Shown here piece by piece: positions 36,930-45,532 of a stretch of 64,000 nucleotides of DNA (the first letter of the stretch is position 1; every line of letters begins with the position of its first letter). The stretch comes from Methanocorpusculum parvum. Lineage in GTDB: Archaea; Halobacteriota; Methanomicrobia; Methanomicrobiales; Methanocorpusculaceae. The notes beneath the pieces are model-generated. The model was not told where the DNA came from. It was given only the letters and a program-made list of their open reading frames with translations, and made no database searches. The position numbers and the translations under genes are program-made. The stretch is from contig LMVO01000001.1 in assembly GCA_002287215.1 (NCBI GenBank), positions 1 through 64,000 of the forward strand. Reading direction: 5' to 3'.

Positions 36930-37586
36930 TAGGAGTTACTCGGGTTGCTCCTAATCGTAAAACTGACGTACGTATGAGATGTACTTCGATTTCGTGAGTG
37001 GCATAAGTGTGGACACGTGAGAAAAGACCAACCGCGAATCGGCGCGAACTGCAAAGCTTCGCTTTGCTCTCCGCTTCGGACTTACTGTCCTCGCTTGAAT
37101 CCCGCAAGCCTTTGGCTTGCTCTCAGAATCGGATTTGCTGCCCCTCACTCTCCCAAGTCTCTCGCAAGGCAAAGCCTTGCTCGGCTGAGGCATCCCCTGC
37201 GGGTCAGCCCGCCCTCGACTTGCTCGTCCCTTCATCGGGAGCGTTCGGGCAAATCCTGTCGCCGCCCCAGCGGCTCCCATTATTGATTTGCCTCTTGATC
37301 TTATGTAGTAATTATCAGTAAAATGGATATTTTTCAGATTAAGAACTGCTCAATGAATTTCTCCCTCACAGGAGGCGTCGGGACGCCGACAGGATTTGCC
37401 CGAACGGTCCCGATGAAGGGATGAGCAAGACAGCGAAGCTGGATTGCGAAAGTGAGGATAAGCAAATCCGATTCTTTTCGCCCGAAGGGCGGATTCGCGC
37501 CGATTCGCGGTTTTATTTTTCTCAGGTTTCCGGAGCCGATCAATCCCTTCCCGAATTGGATTGTGATTAACACTGCGTGAGTCCTA
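36930..37586. repeat. Long palindromic MITE-like element, copy A (657 bp)
   Basis: The left end TAGGAGTTAC (36930-36939) and right end AACACTGCGTGAGTCCTA (37569-37586) are inverted copies of the termini of copies B and C. Inside, 37219-37261 is inverted at 37387-37429 with only two mismatches in 43. Small hairpins such as GCAAAGCTTCGCTTTGC are scattered in the left half. GTGGACACGTGAGA and CCGCGAATCGGCGC are shared with the other copies. No transposase is encoded, so movement would depend on enzymes in trans. It fills most of the gene-free stretch after polC. Confidence 0.7.
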
Positions 37587-37614
37587 TTAATGGGATGATG
37601 ACGAAGCTGGCAGT

Positions 37615-37765
37615 CTTAGCGGAGGCGGATCGATGGTGCAATCGGCGATTTCAGCTAAGCAAACCGAAGGTTTGCGACCAAGTCCGAGGAAGCGAGGACT
37701 TGCGGCTGACGGAAACCTTTAGGTTTCTCAGTGGAGCAAGGCTTTGCCTTGCGACTGCGGGTTTT
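37615..37765. repeat. Second dispersed repeat family, copy 1
   Basis: CTTAGCGGAGGCGGATCGAT and the following GGTGCAAYCGGCGATTTCAGC recur at 43510-43550. GGAGCAAGGCTTTGCCTTGC at 37733 recurs at 43551. This copy carries an extra insert with the hairpins CAAACCGAAGGTTTG and AAACCTTTAGGTTT. No protein is supported; it may be structured RNA or a non-autonomous element. Confidence 0.6.
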
Positions 37766-37854
37766 CGACGGAAAGGATCTGAAAACCAGACTGCTGTAAG
37801 AATTATACGAATGCAATATAGGAAAAAAGTGTGGGGAAAATTACCCCAACTTAA

Positions 37855-37992
37855 TTAGTCATCATCATCTGAGCATTGATTTGCATGATTTTCTTCGTTT
37901 GCCCAGTATGCGTCGTTATTTGGATTGTTCTGATTAGCGTAATCATCACATTGTTCCTGAGTGTGAGTATCACCCGATACACCATGTCCCAT
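37855..37992 (-). CDS. Small acidic, Asn-rich protein (45 aa)
   Basis: A full Shine-Dalgarno (AAAGGAGGTGA) lies six bases before ATG 37992, the strongest ribosome binding site I saw in the window. The product is hydrophilic, rich in Asn, Asp and Glu (ANQNNPNNDAYWANEENHAN), with two cysteines 25 residues apart, and ends in four aspartates. It has no signal peptide or membrane helix. It resembles no family I know. It lies beside palindromic repeats and a MATE transporter. Upstream (37993-38362) I see AT-rich DNA with a TTTAAGTA promoter-like run and no other gene. Confidence 0.65.
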   Translation of the reverse strand: MGHGVSGDTHTQEQCDDYANQNNPNNDAYWANEENHANQCSDDDD

Positions 37993-38362
37993 AATTTGTC
38001 ACCTCCTTTGATTGAATCATTTGATTGGTCCCCTGTACAAGCGATGGTTGATAAGTGAGGATTTGCCATATCATCCAGGGGGTTTTGTAAATTAATGTGG
38101 TATTGCAATGATATCGGAAGGAGTACTTAAACCCATTTTTACGTGAATTTAAAACCGTATACAAGTATTATATTACAAGTAATACGAGTCCCAATTTAAT
38201 CCTCGGTTACCCCCCTCATTGCAATATCAAAGTTACTTTATTAGAATAACCTTGACCCGACTTCGGTGTAAACATTACAACATCGCTGCCTGTTGAAACG
38301 TTCCTAAATCTATCTTATTGTGCCATTCCAATAATAAGTTTTCGTAGAAAAAATAGATGTTC

Positions 38363-39679
38363 TTAGGTAGTATTCTTCTCTCGCTTACCGCCGATCCAAT
38401 TAAGACCATACTTTTTTCCAGAGTAAATATACAGTAAGAAGATAGTAATAAAGTGGACTATCATCCCACATCCAAACATGAATATAATGAAATCAATGCT
38501 TTCTGTAAATACTCCCTGTAAGAAGAGCATATACATTATTCCGTAATACCCGATATTGACGACGATGGATGTAATGAATACGTATAATGTTTTTCCCATG
38601 CCGTAGAAGATGTTGTCAAACAACGAACTGAGATTGTAAAAGACATAGAATGGAACTAACAATAGGAGAATAGTTATAATTGTCGAGGGGTCGGAAATTG
38701 CCATGAAATCTTTAAACACAAAGTTCCAGGCAGGTATTGATATGACCCATGCTGCAAGAATAATCACATTTACGACAAGGTATGCGATCATGTTCTGGCG
38801 TTTACACCCATTCGTGCTTTCTTTACGGATAATTTCTGCGAGAGCAATGGTGGGAATCAATAACCATCCCCAGATGAAATTATTTGCTACCCAATAGTTT
38901 CCAACTTCGGAAACATCATTCACCATTTTACTGATAACCACTGTATAAATAATATTGTCGAGAAGGATCGTTGCCCCGGAGAATAAACCCACTTTGATCC
39001 ATTCTTTAATCCAGGCATAATCCACAATTTTATCTAATTTCAGATAGAGTAATCCCTCAAAATGTAATAATCCAAGAGAAACGATTGCAATCATCAAATT
39101 CAATATAATGTTAGTGTAAGCAACTCCATTGACGCCAAATTCCGGGATTAAAATCGAATCCCCAAGTATGGTGAATATCATATTAGCAACGAGAAGTGCG
39201 TAGATATATCTCGATTTACCAATGAGAATGAACACAACACCAAAAAAGCTCCCTATGATCCCAATGGCAAATCCAATGGTTTCCAGCTGCAGATATGTTG
39301 TAATTTCTGCAATGCTTTGTCCGGCAGTCACCATGTAGTTAACCCAATCCAAAGCTGAGAGATAGACGATCACCGAGAAGAATACATAGATGATGAATGT
39401 AATAACTCCTGCCTGGGTTATCCTTGATGCAAAGATTTTCTTATCGCCTAAAAAATTACTTAAAATGTAATACAACGGTATTATGAGAAATGCTTTGAGC
39501 GTTTCATTGATCAAATCAAACCATTCAATCTGACCTATTATATCCAGAGAGTCAACCGATCCTGATGTAACCAGAAAATATACTCTGAATGTTTGATATA
39601 CTGACGGTACAAATGTCAGCAGCATCAGAGCTGCAAATAATTGCCAAGGGAATTTATACTTTGATTTTACATCATTCAT
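38363..39679 (-). CDS. MATE-like (MOP superfamily) transporter
   Basis: Membrane protein of 438 residues with about 12 helices in two related halves, like MATE efflux proteins and polysaccharide flippases. Suggestive segments are FGVNGVAYTNIILNLMIAIV (end of the first half) and WIKVGLFSGATILLDNIIYT (start of the second). It could export drugs or a lipid-linked glycan; MATE-type is my first choice. The gene is notably AT-rich compared with the core genes, consistent with horizontal acquisition, and has its own promoter (CTATAAATC on the minus strand, near 39710). Confidence 0.7.
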   Translation of the reverse strand: MNDVKSKYKFPWQLFAALMLLTFVPSVYQTFRVYFLVTSGSVDSLDIIGQIEWFDLINETLKAFLIIPLYYILSNFLGDKKIFASRITQAGVITFIIYVFFSVIVYLSALDWVNYMVTAGQSIAEITTYLQLETIGFAIGIIGSFFGVVFILIGKSRYIYALLVANMIFTILGDSILIPEFGVNGVAYTNIILNLMIAIVSLGLLHFEGLLYLKLDKIVDYAWIKEWIKVGLFSGATILLDNIIYTVVISKMVNDVSEVGNYWVANNFIWGWLLIPTIALAEIIRKESTNGCKRQNMIAYLVVNVIILAAWVISIPAWNFVFKDFMAISDPSTIITILLLLVPFYVFYNLSSLFDNIFYGMGKTLYVFITSIVVNIGYYGIMYMLFLQGVFTESIDFIIFMFGCGMIVHFITIFLLYIYSGKKYGLNWIGGKREKNTT

Positions 39680-39780
39680 AGTGTTTGTATATCATATTGC
39701 TAAAGATTTATAGATAGTTAATTGTAATTTCGCCGGAATTTGTAATAAATGGATGTTTAATAAATTCAATGAACCTCAGT

Positions 39781-40026
39781 TTATGATGTAATCTCTCTCC
39801 CTCCCCTTCTCTCGAAACAATCAGCCGCACCCCCCCAGATCTTCATGATCTCCTCCTCGGGCATTTCCGTCATCTTATAATTCAGCAGACCCGAATACAG
39901 GGCCGCCATGATATATGCCAGCGTCCGTGCATCCGTTTTCGTCTGGATACTGCCTTGTTCCTGCTCCCGCTTCACCGCTCCCTCCGTCGCCGCCGCTGAA
40001 AAAGCAAGGCATTGACATCTGCACAT
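39781..40026 (-). pseudogene. TetR-family regulator, C-terminal remnant
   Basis: The 81-residue frame matches only the ligand-binding C-terminal part of a TetR regulator (REQEQGSIQTKTDARTLAYI then MAALYSGLLNYKM). The N-terminal helix-turn-helix DNA-binding domain is absent, and no matching frame is visible in 40027-40166. It is therefore a truncated relic rather than a working repressor. It lies divergent to modA and downstream of the MATE gene start; TetR proteins often control such exporters, so it may once have regulated it. Confidence 0.65.
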
Positions 40027-40166
40027 CGATCAAAACCCTCACCCCTAGTCTTTCCTGCCAAACTGCGGGCTCCGGTATTTTACATTCATCAGGTTAACAT
40101 AAATAGTTTTACTCATATGTGAATAAATACAAAGACATATAATTCGATGCCGCCGCAGTACTACAT

Positions 40167-40958
40167 ATGAAAAAGATCATTGGGATTTTTTGTCTAGTTC
40201 TCCTGCTTGCAGGAGTCATCCTCACTGCCGGGTGCACATCAACCGACTCGGCAGAAAATAAAACCCTGCTCGTTTATTGCGGCGCAGGGATGAAAGAGCC
40301 GATGGAAGAGATTGCAGAGCTGTTCAAAGAACGGGAAGGCATAACGATCGAGTATACATACGGCGGCTCAGCCCAGATGCTCAGCCAGATCGAACTTTAC
40401 CAGACCGGAGACGCCTACATGCCGGGAGCACTTGCCTATATCCAGTCAGCTATGGACAAGGGTTTTATCGACAAGAGCGAGAAGGTCATCTACCACGTAA
40501 TTACCATCATCGTCCCGAAAGGCAACCCGGCAAATATCACCTCACTCGAAGACCTTGCAAAGCCGGGTGTCCGTGTGGCCATCGGTGAACCAACCGGACC
40601 GGCCATCGGGCAGGGAACAAAGAAGATGCTCGAAAAGGACGGACTCTGGGAGGCAGTCAGTGCAAATGTAGTCGTCAAATCTGCGACCGTAAACGAGCTG
40701 CTGGTGTATGTCGCCATGAAACAGGCCGACGCGGCACTTGTCTATGAAGATCTTTACAACCCCGAGGCAATGGACAAAATCGACATACCAAAGGAGCAGG
40801 GAAAAGTTGACATCGTCCCGATCGGAACCCTCAAGTTCTCTACCAATAAAGAGGACGCCGAGAAGTTCCTGAATTTCGTGGCATCAGCTGAAGGAAAGGC
40901 CATCTTTGTAAAACACGGGTTCGAATCATACCCCTCAGCAAAGTACGGGGATGCCTGA
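40167..40958 (+). CDS. modA: Molybdate/tungstate ABC transporter substrate-binding lipoprotein
   Basis: Binding protein of 263 residues with a lipoprotein signal (lipobox LTAGC, Cys23). The fold pattern is ModA: LLVYCGAGMKEPMEEIAELF, YGGSAQMLSQIE, SLEDLAKPGVRVAIGEPTGP and AKSATV/VNELLVYVAMKQADAALVYE. It captures molybdate or tungstate, needed by formylmethanofuran dehydrogenase and formate dehydrogenase. First gene of the modA-trmO-modB-modC unit. The oxyanion preferred (Mo or W) cannot be decided here. Confidence 0.92.
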   Translation: MKKIIGIFCLVLLLAGVILTAGCTSTDSAENKTLLVYCGAGMKEPMEEIAELFKEREGITIEYTYGGSAQMLSQIELYQTGDAYMPGALAYIQSAMDKGFIDKSEKVIYHVITIIVPKGNPANITSLEDLAKPGVRVAIGEPTGPAIGQGTKKMLEKDGLWEAVSANVVVKSATVNELLVYVAMKQADAALVYEDLYNPEAMDKIDIPKEQGKVDIVPIGTLKFSTNKEDAEKFLNFVASAEGKAIFVKHGFESYPSAKYGDA

Positions 40959-41052
40959 GATAAAAAAATACATCATACATTTTTTCATTTCATTTTAATT
41001 TACAAACAGCTTCGGTATCTGCCGGATATTTTTATGGAAAAATGGAGTATTT

Positions 41053-41586
41053 ATGAATATTTCAAAAGAACATGCTGAACGGTGGAAGGGTCAGGACATT
41101 CGGTTCCAGCCGATAGGGATCATCCATTCCAAACACACTGAACAAGAAAATACACCGATACAGGGTATCTTCAACTCGTGCAAAGGATATGTCGAAATCT
41201 TCCCGGAGTATGAACCTGGTCTGTGCGATATCGAATCGTTCACCTACCTGTATCTGCTGTATTACTTTGACCGGGCGACAGGTAAAAATCTCCTCGAGAA
41301 ACCGTTCCTTGACGGTGAAAAAGACCGGGGGATCTTTGCCATCCGCCACTTCAACCGCCCCAACCCGATCGGCCTCTCGATCGTCAGGCTCTGCGGAGTA
41401 AACAAAAACATCCTCGAAGTTTCCGGTCTCGATATTCTTGACGGGACCCCGCTGCTTGACATCAAACCGTATGTAAAGCAGTTTGATTCCCGGGAAGACA
41501 TAAAGAGCGGGTGGGTCGACGACCGGCACATAGACGACATCACCGAATGGAACAACACGCCAAAAGAATTGAGAAAACGCAAATGA
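41053..41586 (+). CDS. trmO: TrmO/TsaA-family tRNA methyltransferase-like protein
   Basis: Protein of 177 residues of the TsaA/VirR family: FQPIGIIHSKHTEQENTPIQ, AIRHFNRPNPIGLS and the DILDGTPLLDIKPYV stretch. E. coli TrmO N6-methylates t6A37 of tRNA-Thr. The gene lies inside the molybdate transporter operon and overlaps the permease start (ATGA). The same association of TsaA-like genes with mod transporters is known in methanogens, so the archaeal member may have another role. Confidence 0.88.
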   Translation: MNISKEHAERWKGQDIRFQPIGIIHSKHTEQENTPIQGIFNSCKGYVEIFPEYEPGLCDIESFTYLYLLYYFDRATGKNLLEKPFLDGEKDRGIFAIRHFNRPNPIGLSIVRLCGVNKNILEVSGLDILDGTPLLDIKPYVKQFDSREDIKSGWVDDRHIDDITEWNNTPKELRKRK

Positions 41587-42389
41587 CCACAATTATAAAG
41601 AATCTCCAAACCTCGTGGCTGAAATACGCAACGATCGGGATAAGCGGCCTTATTGCCGCTTTCATCGTCACCCTGCTCGCGCTTATCGTGACAAGACCAA
41701 CACTCGAAGGCCTGATCACGTCCATTACCAGCAGTGAGATCCATTTCGCGATCATGCTGAGTTTGTCGACGGCATTGATCTCAACAATCCTCTGTATTGT
41801 AATCGGCGTTCCGGCTGCCTATGCCCTTGCCCGATACTCTTTCAGAGGGAAAAATATAGTCAACGCATTACTTGACATGCCTCTCGCACTTCCCCCGCTC
41901 GTCGCGGGTCTCGGACTCCTGCTCTTCTTTGGGACGACCGGGTTTGGTATGGGTCTTGCTGAAATGGGGCTTGAATTTGTCTTCACGCCGCTTGGGATCA
42001 TCGTAGCCCAGTGGTTTGTCAATATGCCGTTCATGCTGCGGATCATGAGATCAACCTTTGAATCGATCAACCCGCGGTATGAGTACGTGGCAAAGACCCT
42101 GGGATGCAGCGATCCGCAGGCACTTTGGCGGGTAACTCTCCCGATGTCGGCAAACGGATTGTTCGCAGGTTCAGTCATTACATTGGCAAAAGGCATTGGT
42201 GAATTCGGGGCGGCACTCCTGCTTGCCGGAGCAATACAGTGGAAAACCGAGACACTGCCGATCGCTCTGTTCCTGAACATGTCATGCGGAAACCTGAATA
42301 TGGCAATCTCAGCAGCAACGATTTTGATCATCATCTCGATTACGGCACTCTACATCTTCGAGAAGTTTGGCGGGTCTTCACGCTTTTAA
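41583..42389 (+). CDS. modB: Molybdate/tungstate ABC transporter permease
   Basis: Permease of 268 residues with about six helices. The cytoplasmic EAA-type loop that contacts the ATPase reads YVAKTLGCSDPQALWRVTLP, and GIGEFGAALLLAG follows. The ATG at 41583 overlaps the trmO stop; the upstream open frame is not part of the gene. It forms the channel with modC. The next gene follows after a good ribosome binding site (AAAAGGAGAA). Confidence 0.93.
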   Translation: MTTIIKNLQTSWLKYATIGISGLIAAFIVTLLALIVTRPTLEGLITSITSSEIHFAIMLSLSTALISTILCIVIGVPAAYALARYSFRGKNIVNALLDMPLALPPLVAGLGLLLFFGTTGFGMGLAEMGLEFVFTPLGIIVAQWFVNMPFMLRIMRSTFESINPRYEYVAKTLGCSDPQALWRVTLPMSANGLFAGSVITLAKGIGEFGAALLLAGAIQWKTETLPIALFLNMSCGNLNMAISAATILIIISITALYIFEKFGGSSRF

Positions 42390-42401
42390 AAGGAGAAAAC
42401 T

Positions 42402-43448
42402 ATGTTGCAGATTCAGAACCTATCAAAAGATATGGGGGAGTTTTTCCTCAAGAATGTAACGCTTGACATCGAACAGGGGGAGTATCTGGTTATTATCGGA
42501 CCGACTGGTGCGGGAAAGACCATCCTCCTTGAAACGATCGCAGGGATATATCCCCCTGATTCCGGCACCATCATTCTCAATGGGAAAGATATCACCCATC
42601 TCCCGCCAAAGGAGCGGAATATCTGCGTGGTATATCAGGACTACATGCTCTTTCCTCACCTTACGGTTGAAGAGAACATCGGGTTTGGCCTGGTTTTAAA
42701 GAAGATGCCAAAAGACGAGATAAAAAAACGGGTAACAGATGCTGCAAAGCTCCTTTCCATCGATCAGCTCCTCCACCGGTATCCTGATACGTTGAGCGGT
42801 GGAGAGCAGCAGAGGGCCGCTATCGCTCGGGCAATGGTAATGGATCCGGTTCTCCTTCTCCTTGATGAACCGCTCAGCGCCCTTGACGGCCAGACACGGG
42901 AGATGCTCAGGAAGGAGCTTCGGCGCCTGCATGCCCTCTATAATATCACGATCGTGCATGTAACCCATAATTTTGAGGAGGTATTTGCTCTCGCCGACCG
43001 TGTGGCGGTGATGAATGAAGGGGATATTGTCCAGTGCGGCGTTCCTGATGAAGTCTTCCGGAAACCCAATTGTTCGTTTATTGCAAACTTCACCAGCGTC
43101 GAAAATATCTTCCGGGGAACGTGTACTTCGCAGGAAGGAGCATCCGCGATCGATGTTAATGGGCTGACTATCATCTCTAGTACCTGTAAAGGGAACGGAG
43201 AGGTATATGCGACGGTCCGCCCGGAAGATATCCTCCTCTCAAGGGAGCCGGTGCAATCAAGTGCAAGAAATTCGTTCAAGGGAACGATCACTGATATTGT
43301 GAATAACGGAATGGTCATCAGGGTGACCATCGATACCGGGATACCGTTTGTTTCGGTCCTGACCCGTCAGGGATTCGATTCCATGAATCTTAAGGAAGGT
43401 GAAGATATATATCTCACCTTTAAGGCTTCGGCCGTTCATGTGTTTTAA
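42402..43448 (+). CDS. modC: Molybdate/tungstate ABC transporter ATP-binding protein
   Basis: ATPase of 348 residues: Walker A GPTGAGKT (about 32-39), signature LSGGEQQRA, Walker B VLLLLDEPLSALD, H-loop HVTHN. A C-terminal TOBE-like domain (about 240-348; VYATVRPEDILLSREP) is the usual regulatory part of oxyanion importers. It powers uptake through modB. A GC hairpin with a T run just after the stop ends the operon. Confidence 0.95.
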   Translation: MLQIQNLSKDMGEFFLKNVTLDIEQGEYLVIIGPTGAGKTILLETIAGIYPPDSGTIILNGKDITHLPPKERNICVVYQDYMLFPHLTVEENIGFGLVLKKMPKDEIKKRVTDAAKLLSIDQLLHRYPDTLSGGEQQRAAIARAMVMDPVLLLLDEPLSALDGQTREMLRKELRRLHALYNITIVHVTHNFEEVFALADRVAVMNEGDIVQCGVPDEVFRKPNCSFIANFTSVENIFRGTCTSQEGASAIDVNGLTIISSTCKGNGEVYATVRPEDILLSREPVQSSARNSFKGTITDIVNNGMVIRVTIDTGIPFVSVLTRQGFDSMNLKEGEDIYLTFKASAVHVF

Positions 43449-43468
43449 AACCGGCGTGCCGGTTTTTC
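43447..43468 (+). terminator. Hairpin/oligo-T terminator of the mod operon
   Basis: AAAACCGGC and GCCGGTTTT form nine perfect pairs around a two-base spacer and are followed by T residues, directly at the modC stop codon. The shape is like a bacterial intrinsic terminator; in archaea the T run would do most of the work. Confidence 0.65.
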
Positions 43469-43509
43469 TTATATTCCCCATTTCTTTTTTTTCCAGAGTG
43501 CCAAGCGGC

Positions 43510-43600
43510 CTTAGCGGAGGCGGATCGATGGTGCAACCGGCGATTTCAGCGGAGCAAGGCTTTGCCTTGCGACCGCGGGCTGACGGCAAAGCCGGCGGTG
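43510..43600. repeat. Second dispersed repeat family, copy 2
   Basis: Short version of 37615-37765: the 41-bp block up to TTTCAGC is followed at once by GGAGCAAGGCTTTGCCTTGC and GACCGCGGGCTGACGG, so the middle hairpin insert of copy 1 is absent. It lies directly before palindromic element B. Confidence 0.6.
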
Positions 43601-43616
43601 AATGACTTTTTTTAAA

Positions 43617-43816
43617 TAGGACTTACGCGGTGTTTGTGTAACTCTAATTCGTAAAGGAGTTTTTTGGGTGTGGAAACATAAAAATAACCAACCGCGAATC
43701 GGCGCACTCGCAAACCTTTGGTTTGCTCTCCGCTTCGCGGTTGGTTTTATCTCATGTGTCCACACCCAGTACTACCCTTCCCAAATTGGATTGGGAATGA
43801 CACCGCGTAACTCCTA
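43617..43816. repeat. Palindromic MITE-like element, copy B (200 bp)
   Basis: Termini TAGGACTTACGCGGTGTT (43617-43634) and GACACCGCGTAACTCCTA (43799-43816) are inverted repeats. Subterminal GGGTGTGGAAACATAAAAAT faces ATCTCATGTGTCCACACCC. The centre AACCGCGAATCGGCG...CGCGGTTGG holds the hairpin GCAAACCTTTGGTTTGC. TTTTTAAA stands directly outside both ends (43609-43616 and 43817-43824), a candidate 8-bp target duplication. No ORF of its own. Confidence 0.75.
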
Positions 43817-43824
43817 TTTTTAAA

Positions 43825-43918
43825 TAGGAGTCACGCAGGGTTGGGGCGGATCTCATTCAGGCGGAAGATGTTTCCACACTCAGTCACCTCCTTTCCGAAT
43901 TGGATTGACACGAACACC
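43825..43918. repeat. Truncated palindromic element adjoining copy B
   Basis: Begins TAGGAGTCACGCAGGGTTGG and carries the right-arm block TTTCCGAATTGGATTG, but the terminal GCGTAACTCCTA is missing, so the right end is lost. It shares the TTTTTAAA junction with element B. Confidence 0.55.
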
Positions 43919-43932
43919 CCCTCCTCAAATCA

Positions 43933-43985
43933 ACATCTCTGCCTCATCAGTAACCTATTTCCCCTCAGTAGCGAAGCTACATAGT
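43933..43985 (+). promoter_or_regulatory. Duplicated promoter/leader before the cupin gene
   Basis: TCTGCCTCATCAG, CTATTT, GCGAAGC and ATAGTATGA line up with 45428-45483 before the SOUL gene, about 80 percent identical by eye and ending at an ATG in both. It is a copied regulatory segment. Confidence 0.55.
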
Positions 43986-44342
43986 ATGACGATCTACGTA
44001 ACACAACTTGACAAAACCCCCATCGCAGACACCCCTCACAAAGTGGACGTCCGAAAGATCCACGGATCGGCGGTCACCGACATCGTCGTCATCAGTCTCC
44101 AGCCGGGCGAATCCCTCAAAAAGCACATGACCCCTGTCGACGTCCTCTTTTATGTACTCGAAGGACAGGGGACCGTCGTCATCGGTGACGAACAGGAAAA
44201 TGTGGAAAAGAACTCCCTCATCGAAAGCCCCAAAAACATCCCGCATCTGCTCATAAACGACAGCAATGCCCTGTTTCGGGTCATGGTCATCAAACAGCTC
44301 ACAACCAGCGACGGAAAGGAGATGAAGACCAGGATCCTCTAA
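43986..44342 (+). CDS. Small cupin-domain protein
   Basis: Protein of 118 residues with a single conserved cupin barrel: TDIVVISLQPGESLKKHMTP (first metal-binding motif with His), then VLEGQGTVVIGDE and ENSLIESPKNIPHLLIN (second motif with His). Single-domain cupins of this kind bind a metal or small ligand; the activity is unknown. ATG 43986 is the likely start because the upstream part of the open frame lies in repeat DNA. The promoter segment is shared with the SOUL gene at 45533. Confidence 0.85.
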   Translation: MTIYVTQLDKTPIADTPHKVDVRKIHGSAVTDIVVISLQPGESLKKHMTPVDVLFYVLEGQGTVVIGDEQENVEKNSLIESPKNIPHLLINDSNALFRVMVIKQLTTSDGKEMKTRIL

Positions 44343-44368
44343 CCCTCCCCGATGACCCCGCCGGGGGG

Positions 44369-45373
44369 TCACCCCTCCTTCTGCTTTATTCCGTCAACCA
44401 GGAGCTTCAGCCCGGCCAAGATCACCAGAACCGGCCCCACCACATAACCTCCCCAGACAACCACTCCGAGAACGCCGAGCAGAATCAGTTTTGCTCCCCG
44501 ATACTTCACGGGTCTCATCATATACCGCAGGATCAAAACTCCCATGACCAGCGGGATCAGAATAAAGATCGCCGTCACCAAAAACGACACCGCAAACCCG
44601 GTTTTCATAAGCGCCATAAGCGCCTGGATCAGCATAAAACCCGACCCCGCCAGATACAGCAGACCTCCGGCCGATCCGGCGATCGTCTCCGGATGTAAAG
44701 GCAGCGGCTCTTTTCTGAACCTGAACAGATACACCATCCCAAACAGGACAATAAACACGGGAAATCCGACCACAAACGCCTGGCTGCTCCCTTCCCACAC
44801 CCGCACGTTCCCGATCGAAAGAGGGATCATGATCCATTCCGCCAGAGTGAACTCCTCGCGAAACCCGAGCGCAAGCCCGTAATTTCCGGCATTCGTTCCT
44901 TTGTTCACCATCGCGATATAATACGTGCCCGGGACCTCAGCGATGTATTCAGCCTTCATCCACTGATAATTTGCGGCAGGCGTGAACGGTTCATACTCCG
45001 GATGATCGGGCTTTGTCCCCGGGATCACCAAATATCCGCTGCCTGCAGGAACACTGACGCCGGGGAAAAGCTCGCCCGCATCTTCGACTCCGGGGCCGAT
45101 GAGGACCGCCTCCGGATACACGGCATCACGTTTCGGCGTGAAAACCGAGAACCAGACCCGGTCTCCCTGCTGAAGATCGAATGTGTAATAGGAGACCGAG
45201 CCTGCATCCGGAAATGTGCCGTAAAAAGCCCAGGATTTGAACGGGTCCTGGACAGAGAAAGCATGGTCTATTCCCTGGTTTTCTCCGGTCAGTACCGGCG
45301 AGTGTGCTGATACGCCGGCGGTAAGTGAGAGGAGGATCAGTATGACGGCGAATGCCGCCTCCAGCCTTTTCAT
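44369..45373 (-). CDS. Hypothetical secreted-domain membrane protein
   Basis: Protein of 334 residues from ATG 45373, which gives a clear signal peptide (RLEAAFAVILILLSLTAGVS, cleavage near VSA/HSP). An extracytoplasmic beta domain (about 25-180; SYYTFDLQQGDRVWFSVFTP, GTYYIAMVNKGTNAGNYGLA) resembles pre-peptidase C-terminal type domains. It is followed by about five membrane helices (about 190-330) and a basic tail. The combination suggests an exported sensor or anchor, but I do not recognise the family. Confidence 0.75.
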   Translation of the reverse strand: MKRLEAAFAVILILLSLTAGVSAHSPVLTGENQGIDHAFSVQDPFKSWAFYGTFPDAGSVSYYTFDLQQGDRVWFSVFTPKRDAVYPEAVLIGPGVEDAGELFPGVSVPAGSGYLVIPGTKPDHPEYEPFTPAANYQWMKAEYIAEVPGTYYIAMVNKGTNAGNYGLALGFREEFTLAEWIMIPLSIGNVRVWEGSSQAFVVGFPVFIVLFGMVYLFRFRKEPLPLHPETIAGSAGGLLYLAGSGFMLIQALMALMKTGFAVSFLVTAIFILIPLVMGVLILRYMMRPVKYRGAKLILLGVLGVVVWGGYVVGPVLVILAGLKLLVDGIKQKEG

Positions 45374-45427
45374 AATGATAGCGTTAATGATCTTCGATGC
45401 ATTAAATTTATTCACCTGACCGGGGCT

Positions 45428-45479
45428 GAAATCTGCCTCATCAGGAATCTATTTCGTCTTTGCGGCGAAGCAGGATAGT
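45428..45479 (+). promoter_or_regulatory. Duplicated promoter/leader before the SOUL gene
   Basis: Second copy of the segment at 43933-43985. It leads to an ATG at 45480 that opens an 18-codon ORF (MKVMRTAPERSSSAEERV) whose TGA overlaps the SOUL start (ATGA). The ORF may be a leader peptide or the relic of the gene once driven by this promoter. Confidence 0.5.
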
Positions 45480-45532
45480 ATGAAGGTTATGAGAACTGCG
45501 CCGGAAAGATCATCATCCGCGGAGGAGAGGGT

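Noticed and set aside
37001-37310. Plus-strand frames of 89-104 residues inside repeat element A
   Set aside because: They run through palindromic hairpins, have no ribosome binding site, and similar frames appear on the opposite strand as mirror copies.
37876-38058. Plus-strand 60-residue hydrophobic frame opposite the small acidic protein
   Set aside because: It is antisense to a better-supported gene with a perfect Shine-Dalgarno and has none itself.
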